Numbered from the stretch's first letter, positions 10,469 to 18,154 are shown. The stretch: DNA of 64,000 bases from Georgenia sp. TF02-10 (GCF_022759505.1 NZ_CP094289.1:1302001-1366000); one strand, 5' to 3'. The notes: generated from the letters alone by a model not told the origin. Translations and numbers: made by a program.

Positions 10469-11581
10469 TTGCGTTTCACCCATGACCCCGCACCGGTCCG
10501 GGCCGTCTTCGGCCGCGGCGTGACCCGCACCGCGCTGCCCGCCGAGCTGCACCGGCTCGGCCGGGAACGGCTGCTGGTTCTCGTGCCCCCGGACGTCCGC
10601 GCCCTGGCCCGCGAGCTGACCCAGCCCCTCGGGCCGGCGGTGGTGGGCTGGTTCACCGGGGTCGAGCGGCAGGTGCCTGCCGCCGTCGCCGCCCGCGCCG
10701 TCGCCACCGCCCGGGACGTGCGGGCAGACGCGGTGCTGGCGATCGGGGACGGCGCCGCCACCGGCACCGCCAAGGTCCTCGCCCGGGACACCGGCCTGCC
10801 GGTGCTCGCCGTCCCCACCGGGTACGCCGGGTGGGACCTGACCGGGCAGTGGAGCGTCACGACGGCGGGCCGGACCGAGACCGGCACCGACCCCGCCGTG
10901 CGGCCCCGCACGGTCCTGCTGGACCCGGACCTGACCGACGCGCTGCCCCGCCGCGCCGCCGTCACCGCCGCGTTCCAGGCCCTCGCCCGGGCCGTCGAGG
11001 CGCACTGGGCGCCCAGCGCGGACCCGGTCACCTCCGCGCTCGCCGACGAGGCGGTGCGCACCCTCGCCGCCGGGCTCCGGGCCCGGGCCGGCGGGCAGGG
11101 CGACGGCGCCCGGGACGGGGACCTGCTCACCGACCCGGTCGGCACCTGGGCCGGCACCGCCGCCCGCGCCGGGGAGGAGCTGCTCTACGGCGCGTTCCTC
11201 GCCGCCGCCGCGATGGACACCGCCGGCACCGGCCTGCAGCACGCCCTGTCCCGCGCCCTCGGCACGGCGCTGGACCTGCCCGCGGCGGCGACCCACGCCG
11301 TCCTGCTGCCGCACGTGCTGGCCTTCAACGCCCCCGCGCTGCCCGCCGCCGTGCACGAGCGCCTCGCGGCGGCGCTCGGCGCGGACCGGGCCGCCGTCGG
11401 GCTGCGCGAGCTCGCGGCGCTCACCGGCGCCCCGCGCACCCTGGCCGACATCGGGCTGCGGCCGGCCGACCTGCCCGAGGCGATCGCCCGGGCCAGCGCC
11501 CAGCTGCCGGTGCCCAACCCGCGGCCGGTCGGCACCGAGGAGGTCCGCGCCCTGCTGCTGGCGGCCGCCGGGATCCGCTGA
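10469..11581 (+). CDS. maleylacetate reductase-like iron-containing alcohol dehydrogenase
   Basis: A 370-residue NAD(P)-dependent dehydrogenase of the group III/iron alcohol dehydrogenase fold, closest in layout to maleylacetate reductase, which reduces maleylacetate to 3-oxoadipate in chloroaromatic and resorcinol breakdown. Visible features are AIGDGAATGTAK (nucleotide-binding turn), AVPTGYAGWDLTGQWSV, the FQALARAVEAHWAP helix and LQHALSRALGTALDLPAAATHAVLLPHV with the metal-site histidines. The start is TTG at 10469 because GAGGAGG lies just upstream; the longer reading has no such support. No ring-cleavage gene is adjacent, so the physiological substrate is uncertain. Confidence 0.75.
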   Translation: MRFTHDPAPVRAVFGRGVTRTALPAELHRLGRERLLVLVPPDVRALARELTQPLGPAVVGWFTGVERQVPAAVAARAVATARDVRADAVLAIGDGAATGTAKVLARDTGLPVLAVPTGYAGWDLTGQWSVTTAGRTETGTDPAVRPRTVLLDPDLTDALPRRAAVTAAFQALARAVEAHWAPSADPVTSALADEAVRTLAAGLRARAGGQGDGARDGDLLTDPVGTWAGTAARAGEELLYGAFLAAAAMDTAGTGLQHALSRALGTALDLPAAATHAVLLPHVLAFNAPALPAAVHERLAAALGADRAAVGLRELAALTGAPRTLADIGLRPADLPEAIARASAQLPVPNPRPVGTEEVRALLLAAAGIR

Positions 11582-11602
11582 GCCGGGGCCCGGGGTCCGG
11601 GC

Positions 11603-11720
11603 GCCGTCGCCGGGCTGGTGCTCGGCTGTCGTTCCGGCCGCCGTCGCCGGGCTGGTGCCGGACGGGGTTCCGGCCGTCGTCGTCGGGCTGGCGCCGCCGG
11701 GGTCGGTCGTCGCCGGGAGG
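11603..11720. repeat. degenerate 33-37-bp repeats in the convergent gap
   Basis: GCCGTCGCCGGGCTGGTGC-like unit starts occur at 11603, 11640 and, diverged, at 11673, filling the space between the 3' ends of two convergent genes. No gene is supported here. Confidence 0.45.
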
Positions 11721-12179
11721 TCAGTCCTCGGCCGGGTAGTCCGGGTCGATCTCCTCCGGCGCCCGGCCGAGCATCGCCGCCACCTGCTCCACCACAACCA
11801 TGTCCACGAGGTCCTCGAGGTCCTCGTCGGTGGCGCAGCGCGCCGTCACCGGGCGGCGGTAGACGACGATCCGGTGGCTGAGCCCGGCGGCGGGGTCGGC
11901 CGGGAAGTACCGCCCGAGGGCCACGCTGCGGTGCTCCCAGGGGGCCGGGTCCGACGGCGGCACCTCCTCGACCGCGAACTCCACCCCGGTCAGCTGCTTG
12001 CCCCAGCGGCGCTCCAGCCGCTCGACGCAGTCCAGGACGAGGTCGTCGAACTTGTCGGCCCGGGTGCGCCAGCCGGGGAGGGTCGGCGGCAGCAGCGGCC
12101 CGCGGATGCCCCGGCCGTGCCGGTCCCGCCGGCGGGCCGGACGCCGGACCGGCAGCGCCGGCATGGAGGGCTCGCTCAC
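11721..12179 (-). CDS. metallopeptidase-family protein lacking the HExxH motif
   Basis: Matches the small metallopeptidase family (PF06262-type) found near whiB in actinobacteria. RRDRHGRGIRGPLLPPTLPGWRT, then FDDLVLDCVERLERRWGKQLTGVEFAVEEVPP and the C-terminal VVEQVAAMLGRAPEEIDPDYP are recognisable. Where catalytic members have HExxH, this protein reads VEQVA, so zinc-peptidase activity is not expected; a structural or binding role is more likely. I believe other actinobacterial members share this loss, but could not check. The start is uncertain: GTG at 12179 is used, with ATG at 12164 as alternative. It is divergent from the ABC transporter operon, with a palindrome between. Confidence 0.7.
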   Translation of the reverse strand: MSEPSMPALPVRRPARRRDRHGRGIRGPLLPPTLPGWRTRADKFDDLVLDCVERLERRWGKQLTGVEFAVEEVPPSDPAPWEHRSVALGRYFPADPAAGLSHRIVVYRRPVTARCATDEDLEDLVDMVVVEQVAAMLGRAPEEIDPDYPAED

Positions 12180-12196
12180 CCCTGGCAGCGTAGTCC

Positions 12197-12214
12197 GCAT
12201 GACAGGTGTCATGC
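12197..12214. promoter_or_regulatory. perfect 18-bp palindromic operator candidate
   Basis: GCATGACA (12197-12204), two bases, TGTCATGC (12207-12214): perfect 8-bp arms. It sits in the 92-bp gap between the divergent metallopeptidase and ABC exporter genes, about 60 bp before the exporter start. A dimeric repressor or response regulator site controlling the exporter is plausible. Confidence 0.55.
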
Positions 12215-12271
12215 CGAGGACGTGACGGCGGGCCATCGTGCCCACCGCCGCGGCCGGCCACCGTGAGGGGC

Positions 12272-13213
12272 ATGAGCACACCCACCGCTGACGCCCCGGC
12301 CGTCGAGCTGCGCGGCGTCGTCAAGGAGTTCCACCCGCCCGGCGGCGAGACCGTCCGCGCCGTCGCTGGCATCGACCTGACCGTCGCCCGCGGGGAGGTG
12401 GTCGCCGTCCTCGGCCCGAACGGCGCGGGCAAGACCACCACCCTGGACATGATCCTCGGGCTGACCCGGCCGACCGACGGCCGGCTCGCCGTCGACGGCG
12501 CCCCGCCGCGAGACGCCGTCCGCGCCGGCCGGGTCGGGGCGGTCCTGCAGACCGGCGGCCTGCTCCGGGACCTGACCGTCCGCGAGACCGTCCACCTGGT
12601 CGCGGCCACCTTCCCCCACCCCGCCCCGGTCGAGGACGTCCTCCGCCGCGCCGGGCTGCAGGCCCTCGCCGGCCGGCGGGTCGGCACCTGCTCTGGTGGG
12701 GAGCAGCAGCGCCTGCGGTTCGCCCTCGCCCTGCTGCCCGACCCGGACCTGCTCGTCCTCGACGAGCCCACCGCCGGCATGGACGTGGCCGCCCGCCACC
12801 GGTTCTGGGACACCATGCGCGCCGACGCCGAGGCCGGCCGCACCGTCCTGTTCGCCACCCACTACCTGGAGGAGGCGGACGCCTTCGCCGAGCGCATCGT
12901 CATGTTCGCCGGCGGCCGGGTGGTCGCCGACGGGACCACCGGCGAGATCCGGGCCCGGGCGTCCGGGCGCACCGTCACCGCCCGGGTGCCGGTCCCGGAG
13001 CGCGCCGCCGCCCGCCTGCGGGACCTGCCCGCCGTCGACAGCGTGGCTGTCGACGGCGGCCGCGTCCGGGTCAGCTCCCGCGACTCCGACACCGTCGCCC
13101 GGGTGCTGCTCGGCGAGCTCGGCGCCGCGGACCTGGAGATCACCGCGGCCTCGCTCGACCAGGCCTTCACCGCCCTGACCGAAGGAACCCTGACCGAAGG
13201 AGCCATCCGATGA
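12272..13213 (+). CDS. ABC-2 type exporter ATP-binding protein
   Basis: A 313-residue ATPase of a drug/lipid-type ABC exporter. Walker A GPNGAGKTTT, signature CSGGEQQRL, Walker B LLVLDEPTAGMD and the switch histidine in FATHYLEEAD are intact. A C-terminal regulatory segment of about 90 residues follows, as in the DrrA/CcmA-like group. The start MSTPTADAP at 12272 follows GAGGGG. The stop overlaps the permease start (ATGA), and a sensor kinase and response regulator follow, the usual arrangement for stress- or lipid-responsive exporters such as those linked to DesKR-like systems. The cargo is unknown. Confidence 0.9.
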   Translation: MSTPTADAPAVELRGVVKEFHPPGGETVRAVAGIDLTVARGEVVAVLGPNGAGKTTTLDMILGLTRPTDGRLAVDGAPPRDAVRAGRVGAVLQTGGLLRDLTVRETVHLVAATFPHPAPVEDVLRRAGLQALAGRRVGTCSGGEQQRLRFALALLPDPDLLVLDEPTAGMDVAARHRFWDTMRADAEAGRTVLFATHYLEEADAFAERIVMFAGGRVVADGTTGEIRARASGRTVTARVPVPERAAARLRDLPAVDSVAVDGGRVRVSSRDSDTVARVLLGELGAADLEITAASLDQAFTALTEGTLTEGAIR

Positions 13214-13962
13214 CGACGTACTTCGGCATCGAGCTGCGGCGGGTCGCCCGCGACTACGTCACCATGTTCTTCGTCGCCGTGCTGCCCGCGTTCCTCTACG
13301 TGATCTTCGGCGCCACCCAGGACTACGCGTCCGCGCCCGCCGGGCACGGCAACGCCGCCCTCTACACGATGATCTCGATGGCCGCCTACGGGGCCGTCAC
13401 CGCCACCACCGGGGTGGGCGGGATGGCCGCCGTCGAGCGGATGCAGGGCTGGGGCCGCCAGCTGGCCCTGACGCCCCTGCCCGACTCGGGGTACGTGGCC
13501 GTCAAGGCGGGCACCGCGTTCGTCATCGCCGCCGTCCCGGTCGTGCTGATCTACGCCCTCGGGTTCTTCACCGGCGCGGAGGGCACGGCCGGCGCCTGGC
13601 TCGGCAGCGGCCTGCTGGTGCTGGTCGGGGCGGCCGCGTTCTCCCTCTACGGCCTGCTCGCCGGGCTGCTGTTCCGCACCGAGGCGGCCGTCGGGGCGGC
13701 CAGCGGCTCGCTGGTCGTGCTCGGGTTCCTCGGCAACGTGTTCGTCCCGCTCTCCGGCGGCCTGCTGACCTTCGCCCAGCTCACGCCGCTGTACGGGTAC
13801 GTGGCGCTGGCGCGCTACCCGCTGACCGAGGGCGTGCTGATCGGCCCGGCCGGGCCCGGGGCGACCCAGGCCCTGTGGGTCCCGGTGCTGAACCTGGTGG
13901 TCTGGGCCGGCGTGTTCGCGGTGGCGGCGCTGCTGCTCGTCCGGCGGCGCGGCCGGCAGTGA
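13210..13962 (+). CDS. ABC-2 type exporter permease
   Basis: A 250-residue integral membrane protein with about six hydrophobic segments (FFVAVLPAFLYVIFG, AFVIAAVPVVLIYALGFF, LLVLVGAAAFSLYGLLAGLLF and others), the standard ABC-2 permease size. It begins MTTYFGIELRRVARDY and overlaps the ATPase gene by 4 bp. The C-terminal RRRGRQ ends at a TGA that falls inside the first unit of a tandem repeat array. It should pair with the preceding ATPase to make a homodimeric exporter core. Confidence 0.88.
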   Translation: MTTYFGIELRRVARDYVTMFFVAVLPAFLYVIFGATQDYASAPAGHGNAALYTMISMAAYGAVTATTGVGGMAAVERMQGWGRQLALTPLPDSGYVAVKAGTAFVIAAVPVVLIYALGFFTGAEGTAGAWLGSGLLVLVGAAAFSLYGLLAGLLFRTEAAVGAASGSLVVLGFLGNVFVPLSGGLLTFAQLTPLYGYVALARYPLTEGVLIGPAGPGATQALWVPVLNLVVWAGVFAVAALLLVRRRGRQ

Positions 13963-14066
13963 GCCCGCGGGTGGAGGTGAGCCCGCGGCCGGTAGCGGGT
14001 TTGCGGCCGGCAGTGAGGCCGCGGGCCGGAGCTAGCCGGGGACCGGCGGTCAGCCCGCGGGCCACA
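13959..14066. repeat. six-unit 18-bp tandem array between permease and kinase genes
   Basis: Units start at 13959, 13977, 13995, 14013, 14031 and 14049. Four carry a GTGAGCCCGCGG-like core (13959, 13977, 14013, 14049, differing by one or two bases); the third and fifth are degenerate. The array begins at the permease stop codon and ends 11 bp before the histidine kinase start, so it forms the entire intercistronic region. Confidence 0.7.
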
Positions 14067-14077
14067 ATGAGGCCACG

Positions 14078-15202
14078 ATGAGCGCCACGACGACGCCGGA
14101 CGCCGACCCCCGCGCCCCCTGGGAGCGGTTCGCCTGGGTGATGGGCGCCATCTGGCTGCCCTTCCTCGCCTTCCCCCTCGTCGCCGCCGTCCGGTCCGAC
14201 CACCACGTCCTGGCCCGGGCGGCAGCGGTCGCGGCGATCGCCGCCTTCGCCGTCCTCTACGCCTACGCGTTCAGCGCGGTCACCCGCTACGAGGACTGGC
14301 ACGACGCGGGCCGGTTCGGGCTGCGGGCGCTCGGCGTCCTGGTCGCGCTGACGGTGGTGGTCGCCCTGGTCGTCGGCGTCACCGCGACCGGGATGACGAC
14401 CTTCCTGCTGGCGTTCTCCATGTTCAGCCAGCCGCTGGCCCGGTCCTACCTGCTCGCCCTCGGCTGGGTGCTGGTCAGCGCCGCGGTCGTCGCCGCCGCG
14501 GGCGGGGAAACCTCGTTCTTCGTCGTGATCAACGTCGGGGTGGCGGTGCTGACCGGGATCGTCCGCTGGATCGACCACCAGCAGGGCGGTCACGACCGGC
14601 TGCGGCGCGAGCTCGCCGTCGTCGCCGAGCGGGAACGGGTGGCCCGGGACGTCCACGACGTCATCGGCCACAGCCTGACGGTGGTGACGGTCAAGGCCGA
14701 GCTCGCCGAGCGGCTCGTCGACGCCGACCCCGCGGCCGCCAAGGCCGAGCTGGCGCAGATCCGCTCGCTCACCCGGGAGGCCCTGGCGGAGATCCGCGCC
14801 ACCGTCGCCGGGCTGCGCGTCGCCCGCCTCGGCGACGAGCTCGCCGCCGCCCGGTCCGCGCTGGCGGGGGCTGGCATCGCCGCCGACGTGCCGGCCGACC
14901 CGAACGCGGTCGACCCGCAGCACCGCCTCGTGCTGGCCTGGGTGCTGCGCGAGGCGGTGACCAACGTGGTCCGGCACTCCGGCGCCCGCACCTGCACCGT
15001 CCGGCTCGGCCGGGACCGACTGGAGGTGGTCGACGACGGCGTCGGCATCGACGGCGCGGCGGAGTCCACCGGGCTGCGCGGCCTGCGGGAACGGGTCGCC
15101 GCCGCCGGCGGCACGGTGACCATCGGCCCGGCCGACGGCGGCCGCGACCGGCCCGGAGCCGGCCCTGACCGGCCCGGCACGAGGGTGGAGGTCCGGCTGT
15201 GA
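14078..15202 (+). CDS. DesK-like sensor histidine kinase
   Basis: A 374-residue membrane kinase of the HisKA_3 type. Five or six hydrophobic segments occupy residues 15-165 with very short loops, so it probably senses membrane state. The phosphorylation helix RVARDVHDVIGHSLTVV, dimerisation helices, N-box LREAVTNVVRHSGA, G-box DDGVGI and GLRGLRERV follow. The C-terminus has a short Gly/Pro/Arg repeat (RPGAGPDRPGT). It overlaps the response regulator by 4 bp and lies behind the ABC exporter, which it probably controls. Confidence 0.9.
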   Translation: MSATTTPDADPRAPWERFAWVMGAIWLPFLAFPLVAAVRSDHHVLARAAAVAAIAAFAVLYAYAFSAVTRYEDWHDAGRFGLRALGVLVALTVVVALVVGVTATGMTTFLLAFSMFSQPLARSYLLALGWVLVSAAVVAAAGGETSFFVVINVGVAVLTGIVRWIDHQQGGHDRLRRELAVVAERERVARDVHDVIGHSLTVVTVKAELAERLVDADPAAAKAELAQIRSLTREALAEIRATVAGLRVARLGDELAAARSALAGAGIAADVPADPNAVDPQHRLVLAWVLREAVTNVVRHSGARTCTVRLGRDRLEVVDDGVGIDGAAESTGLRGLRERVAAAGGTVTIGPADGGRDRPGAGPDRPGTRVEVRL

Positions 15203-15807
15203 CGATCAAGGTCCTGCTCGCCGACGACCAGGCCCTCGTCCGCGGCGCCCTGGCCGCCCTGCTGCGCCTCGAGCCGGACCTGGAGGTGGTGGCCGACGTC
15301 GGCACCGGCGAGGAGGTGGTGGCGGCGGCCCGGGCGAGCGGCGCCGACGTCTGCCTGCTCGACATCGAGATGCCGGGCCTGGACGGGATCGAGGTGGCCG
15401 GCCGGCTGGCCCGCGAGCTGCCCGGGACGCGGTCGATCATGGTCACCACGTTCGGCCGGCCCGGCTACCTGCGGCGCGCGCTCGAGGCGGGAGCGAGCGG
15501 CTTCGTGGTCAAGGACACCCCGGCGACCGAGCTCGCCGAGGCCGTCCGGAAGGTGCACGCGGGCCTGCGCGTGGTCGACCCCGCGCTGGCCACCGAGTCG
15601 CTGGCCGGCGGGGCGAACCCGCTGACCGCCCGGGAGCAGGAGGTGCTCCGCGAGTGCCTGGACGGGCGGCCGGTCGCCACCCTCGCCGCCCGGGTGCACC
15701 TCTCGCCGGGCACGGTGCGCAACTACCTGTCCTCCGCCATCGCGAAGACCGGGACGTCGAACCGGGTCGAGGCGGCCCGGGCGGCGCAGCGGCGCGGCTG
15801 GCTGTGA
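15199..15807 (+). CDS. NarL/DesR-type response regulator
   Basis: A 202-residue regulator. The receiver domain (about 1-120) has the acidic pair ADDQ, phosphoacceptor aspartate in CLLDIEMPGLDG, and lysine in VVKDTPATEL. The LuxR-type HTH (about 140-200) contains LTAREQEVLREC and LSPGTVRNYLSSAIAKTGTSNRVEAARAA. The start is a GTG overlapping the kinase stop. It is expected to be phosphorylated by the adjoining kinase and to activate the exporter operon; the palindrome at 12197-12214 is a candidate site. Confidence 0.92.
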   Translation: MTIKVLLADDQALVRGALAALLRLEPDLEVVADVGTGEEVVAAARASGADVCLLDIEMPGLDGIEVAGRLARELPGTRSIMVTTFGRPGYLRRALEAGASGFVVKDTPATELAEAVRKVHAGLRVVDPALATESLAGGANPLTAREQEVLRECLDGRPVATLAARVHLSPGTVRNYLSSAIAKTGTSNRVEAARAAQRRGWL

Positions 15808-15943
15808 CGTCCCGGAACCGACCGGGACCGCCGCGCCGATGGCGCGCCGCGGCCGGGCAGGTGACTGTGTGCGGCGGAGCGACCGGGCCCGGCCCGGCGT
15901 GGGACCCGGCCGGCGGCGCTCGGCGGGGGTAGCCTCACAGACC

Positions 15944-16357
15944 GTGAGAGCCGTCCGCCAGTGCACCAGGTCCGCCTGCGACCGCGCCGCCGTGGCCACC
16001 CTCACCTACGTCTACGCCGACTCCACCGCCGTCCTCGGGCCGCTGTCCACCGCCGCCGAGCCGCACGCCTACGACCTGTGCGACGTGCACGCCCAGCGCC
16101 TCACCGTCCCGCGCGGGTGGCAGGTGGTGCGGCTGGCCTCGGACTTCGTCCCGGCGCCGCCGTCGGAGGACGACCTGGTCGCCCTGGCCGACGCCGTCCG
16201 CGAGGCCTCCCGGGCCACGCCCCAGGCCCCGGTCCCGGCCCAGCGCCCCGGGTCCGCGCTGCCGGCCCCCGTCACCCACCACCTGCCCGACCCGGCCGGT
16301 GACCGGGAGATCGCTCGCCGCGGCCACCTGCGCGTGCTCCAGGGCGAGAACGAGTAG
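15944..16357 (+). CDS. DUF3499 family protein
   Basis: A 137-residue actinobacterial DUF3499 protein of unknown function. It has the family pattern: an N-terminal RQCTRSACDRAAVATLTYVYADSTAVLGPL with two cysteines, then AYDLCDVHAQRLTVPRGWQVVRL. The paired Cys motifs suggest a small zinc-binding module. The GTG at 15944 gives the conserved N-terminus. In other actinobacteria this gene is usually close to the metallopeptidase and whiB genes; here an exporter/two-component block separates them. Confidence 0.82.
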   Translation: MRAVRQCTRSACDRAAVATLTYVYADSTAVLGPLSTAAEPHAYDLCDVHAQRLTVPRGWQVVRLASDFVPAPPSEDDLVALADAVREASRATPQAPVPAQRPGSALPAPVTHHLPDPAGDREIARRGHLRVLQGENE

Positions 16358-16425
16358 GCCTGGGTGCAACTGGCCGGGGGATCGGTGACGGTGCCGGTGC
16401 GGAGCTGACGCCAGGACGCTTCTCC

Positions 16426-16447
16426 GCCCGCCCGCCCGCCCGCCCGC
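16426..16447. repeat. CCCG tetranucleotide run
   Basis: About five and a half tandem GCCC/CCCG units between the convergent DUF3499 and SMR genes. No gene is supported in the gap 16358-16493. Confidence 0.6.
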
Positions 16448-16493
16448 GACGACCTCGGCCCGGACCGCGGTGCTGTGGTTTGGTACGGCACCG

Positions 16494-16811
16494 TTACTCG
16501 GCGCCCAGCTCGACGAGCAGCACCCCTGCTGCGATGAGCACGATCCCCCCGACCATGAGCTTCGTCAGCGGCTCGTCGAACAGCACCCTGCTTCCCACCG
16601 CTGTCAGGGCGGTTCCGCAGGCCGTCCAGATGCCGTAGGCCACGCCGATGCCGATCCCGTGCCGCAGGGTGAGCGAGAGCAGGGTGAAGGCGACGAGGTA
16701 GCCGACGGCGACGAGGGCGAGCCACGTCCGCCGCCCGTCGATGCTGGCGCGCAGCGCCAGGGTGGCGGTGACCTCGGCGAGGATCGCGCCGGCGAGGAAG
16801 AGCCAGCCCAT
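16494..16811 (-). CDS. SMR family transporter, second subunit
   Basis: A 105-residue four-helix small multidrug resistance protein. The essential membrane glutamate in helix 1 is present (LAGAILAEVTATLALRAS), as are the VAYGIWTACGTALTA helix-3 motif and the GIVLIAAGVLLVELG helix 4. Its ATG overlaps the stop of the preceding SMR gene, so it is the second half of a paired SMR of the EbrAB/YkkCD kind, likely a proton-coupled exporter of cationic compounds or guanidinium. No guanidine riboswitch was recognised upstream of the pair. Confidence 0.9.
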   Translation of the reverse strand: MGWLFLAGAILAEVTATLALRASIDGRRTWLALVAVGYLVAFTLLSLTLRHGIGIGVAYGIWTACGTALTAVGSRVLFDEPLTKLMVGGIVLIAAGVLLVELGAE

Positions 16812-17155
16812 CAGGAGCCGCCCTCCTCGGCCGCCGCCCGGTGCGAGCCGAGCTCCACGAGCAGCACGCCCCCGATGATCAGGGCGATGCCTGCCGTCAT
16901 GAGCAGCGTGAACGGCTCACCGAAGATCACCGAGGACAGCGCCGCGGTCAGCGCCACCCCCACGGCACCCCAGATCCCGTAGGCGACGCCCAGCGGCATC
17001 CCCCGGCGCAGGACGGCGGCGAGGAGGGCGAACGCTGCGACGTAGCCGACGACGACGACGGCGTACCAGCCGGGGTGGGCGACGGCGGCGCGCAGAGAGA
17101 GCGAACCAGTCACCTCGCAGGCGATCGCGCCGGCGAGCAGGGGCCATGTTGTCAT
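16811..17155 (-). CDS. SMR family transporter, first subunit
   Basis: A 114-residue four-helix SMR protein. LLAGAIACEVTGSLSLRAA carries the conserved glutamate, and VAYGIWGAVGVALTA and IALIIGGVLLVELG are intact. A short hydrophilic tail (RAAAEEGGS) distinguishes it from its partner. The ATG at 17155 follows GGGAGGA; the in-frame extension to 17356 merely reads through the upstream tandem repeat. It heads a two-gene transcript and should form an antiparallel heterodimer with the neighbouring subunit. Confidence 0.88.
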   Translation of the reverse strand: MTTWPLLAGAIACEVTGSLSLRAAVAHPGWYAVVVVGYVAAFALLAAVLRRGMPLGVAYGIWGAVGVALTAALSSVIFGEPFTLLMTAGIALIIGGVLLVELGSHRAAAEEGGS

Positions 17156-17236
17156 CCGGGGATCCTCCCAGCACCCCTGCGGGAGGGCGAGGAGGCCGGG
17201 GCGAGGCAGCCGGCCCGCGCGGCGAGCGGTCGGCGT

Positions 17237-17349
17237 GGCACCACGTCGGCAAGGCACCACGTCGGCAAGGCACCACGTCGGCGAGGCACCACGTTGGCGA
17301 GGCACCACGTCGACGCGGCACAAACGGCGACGCGGCACGACGTCGACGA
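17237..17349. repeat. about seven-unit 16-bp tandem array
   Basis: GGCACCACGTCGGCAA occurs perfectly at 17237 and 17253. One-base or few-base variants follow at 17269, 17285 and 17301, and diverged copies at 17317 and 17334. Each of the first five units has a central ACGT. The array lies between the divergent SMR pair and the DUF5302 gene, where promoters for both should be. Confidence 0.8.
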
Positions 17350-17463
17350 GGCGCACCGCCGACGTGCCGAGCTGGCCGCGCCGGCACGAAAAGGCCTGGT
17401 CACCGCGTCGGCGGCGGGGCAGTCTGGCCCGGACCGTCCGACCACGAGAAACCTGGAGGGACG

Positions 17464-17655
17464 ATGGCCGACACCACGCCCGAGCCCGAGACGATCGAGG
17501 AGAACGAGACGCTCAAGGAGAAGATGCGTCAGGCCCTGGAGCGCAAGAACCAGCGTGCGCACCGAGCCAACCAGGCACGGCAGAACACCGGCACCATTCA
17601 CGGGAGCCAGGTGAACGGCGCGGGCAAGCGCACCTTCCGCCGCAAGTCCGGCTAG
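17464..17655 (+). CDS. DUF5302 family small protein
   Basis: A 63-residue charged protein of unknown function. It has the family layout: acidic N-terminus, basic amphipathic helix (LKEKMRQALERKNQRAHRANQ) and the conserved TFRRKSG end. The ATG is preceded by TGGAGGG. It is common in Actinobacteria and probably cytosolic. Confidence 0.8.
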   Translation: MADTTPEPETIEENETLKEKMRQALERKNQRAHRANQARQNTGTIHGSQVNGAGKRTFRRKSG

Positions 17656-17744
17656 GTGGGCGCCGAGCGCCCGCCGAGGTGGGATCACCGCGACCGCCCC
17701 GGCGTGCCGGCTCAGGGTGACGGCCCGGCGGTAGGGTGACGCGT

Positions 17745-17978
17745 ATGGGCAGCCGTCCGCAGGCCAGCGACCTCATCGTGCCGTGGGTGCGTGAGCTGCT
17801 CCGTTGCCCGGTCACCGGGGCCGAGCTGGTCGACGCGGTCGGCCCGGACGGGCAGATCGAGCTCGTCTCCACCTCGGAGGTCAATCCCCTCGCGTACCCG
17901 GTGCGCGACGGCGTGCCGATCCTCCTGGAGGCCGAGGCACGCCGGCTGGCGGCGCCGGTCGCCGGCAGCCCCGGCTGA
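17745..17978 (+). CDS. Trm112-like small protein
   Basis: A 77-residue Trm112/UPF0434-type protein. The core WVRELLRCPVTGAELVD, PLAYPVRDGVPILLEAEARRL is typical. Eukaryotic Trm112 activates methyltransferases; the bacterial role is largely unknown. Only one cysteine of the zinc site is visible. ATG 17745 is preferred to GTG 17736 for its spacing from TAGGGTG. Confidence 0.8.
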   Translation: MGSRPQASDLIVPWVRELLRCPVTGAELVDAVGPDGQIELVSTSEVNPLAYPVRDGVPILLEAEARRLAAPVAGSPG

Positions 17979-18154
17979 GCGCTGGTCGGCACGAGCCGCG
18001 CGTCGGCCGGACCGCCGGGCGCCGGTACGTGCTGGCGGCCCGAGCGGGCGCCCGGTACAGGCCGAGCGGCCGTGGGCCCGCGGCACTAGCCTCTCCCCGA
18101 CGGGCCGCCCGGCCCGGCACGCACGGCACCGGCGGTGCCGGGGAGGGAAGGACC

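Noticed and set aside
8588-11797. Long minus-strand frame opposite DUF5719 and the dehydrogenase
   Set aside because: Gly/Arg-rich shadow with no recognisable domain; the plus-strand genes have clear signatures and ribosome sites.
13959-14066. CRISPR or protein-coding extension of the permease
   Set aside because: No spacers, and the in-frame TGA ends the permease at the first unit.
17156-17236. Guanidine riboswitch upstream of the SMR pair
   Set aside because: Looked for paired hairpins with ACGR-type loops; none were convincing.
17237-17349. CRISPR array
   Set aside because: Units are contiguous 16-bp repeats without spacers, and no cas genes are near.
16811-17356. N-terminally extended SMR protein
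   Set aside because: The extra 67 residues only translate the 16-bp repeat array; SMR proteins start directly with helix 1.
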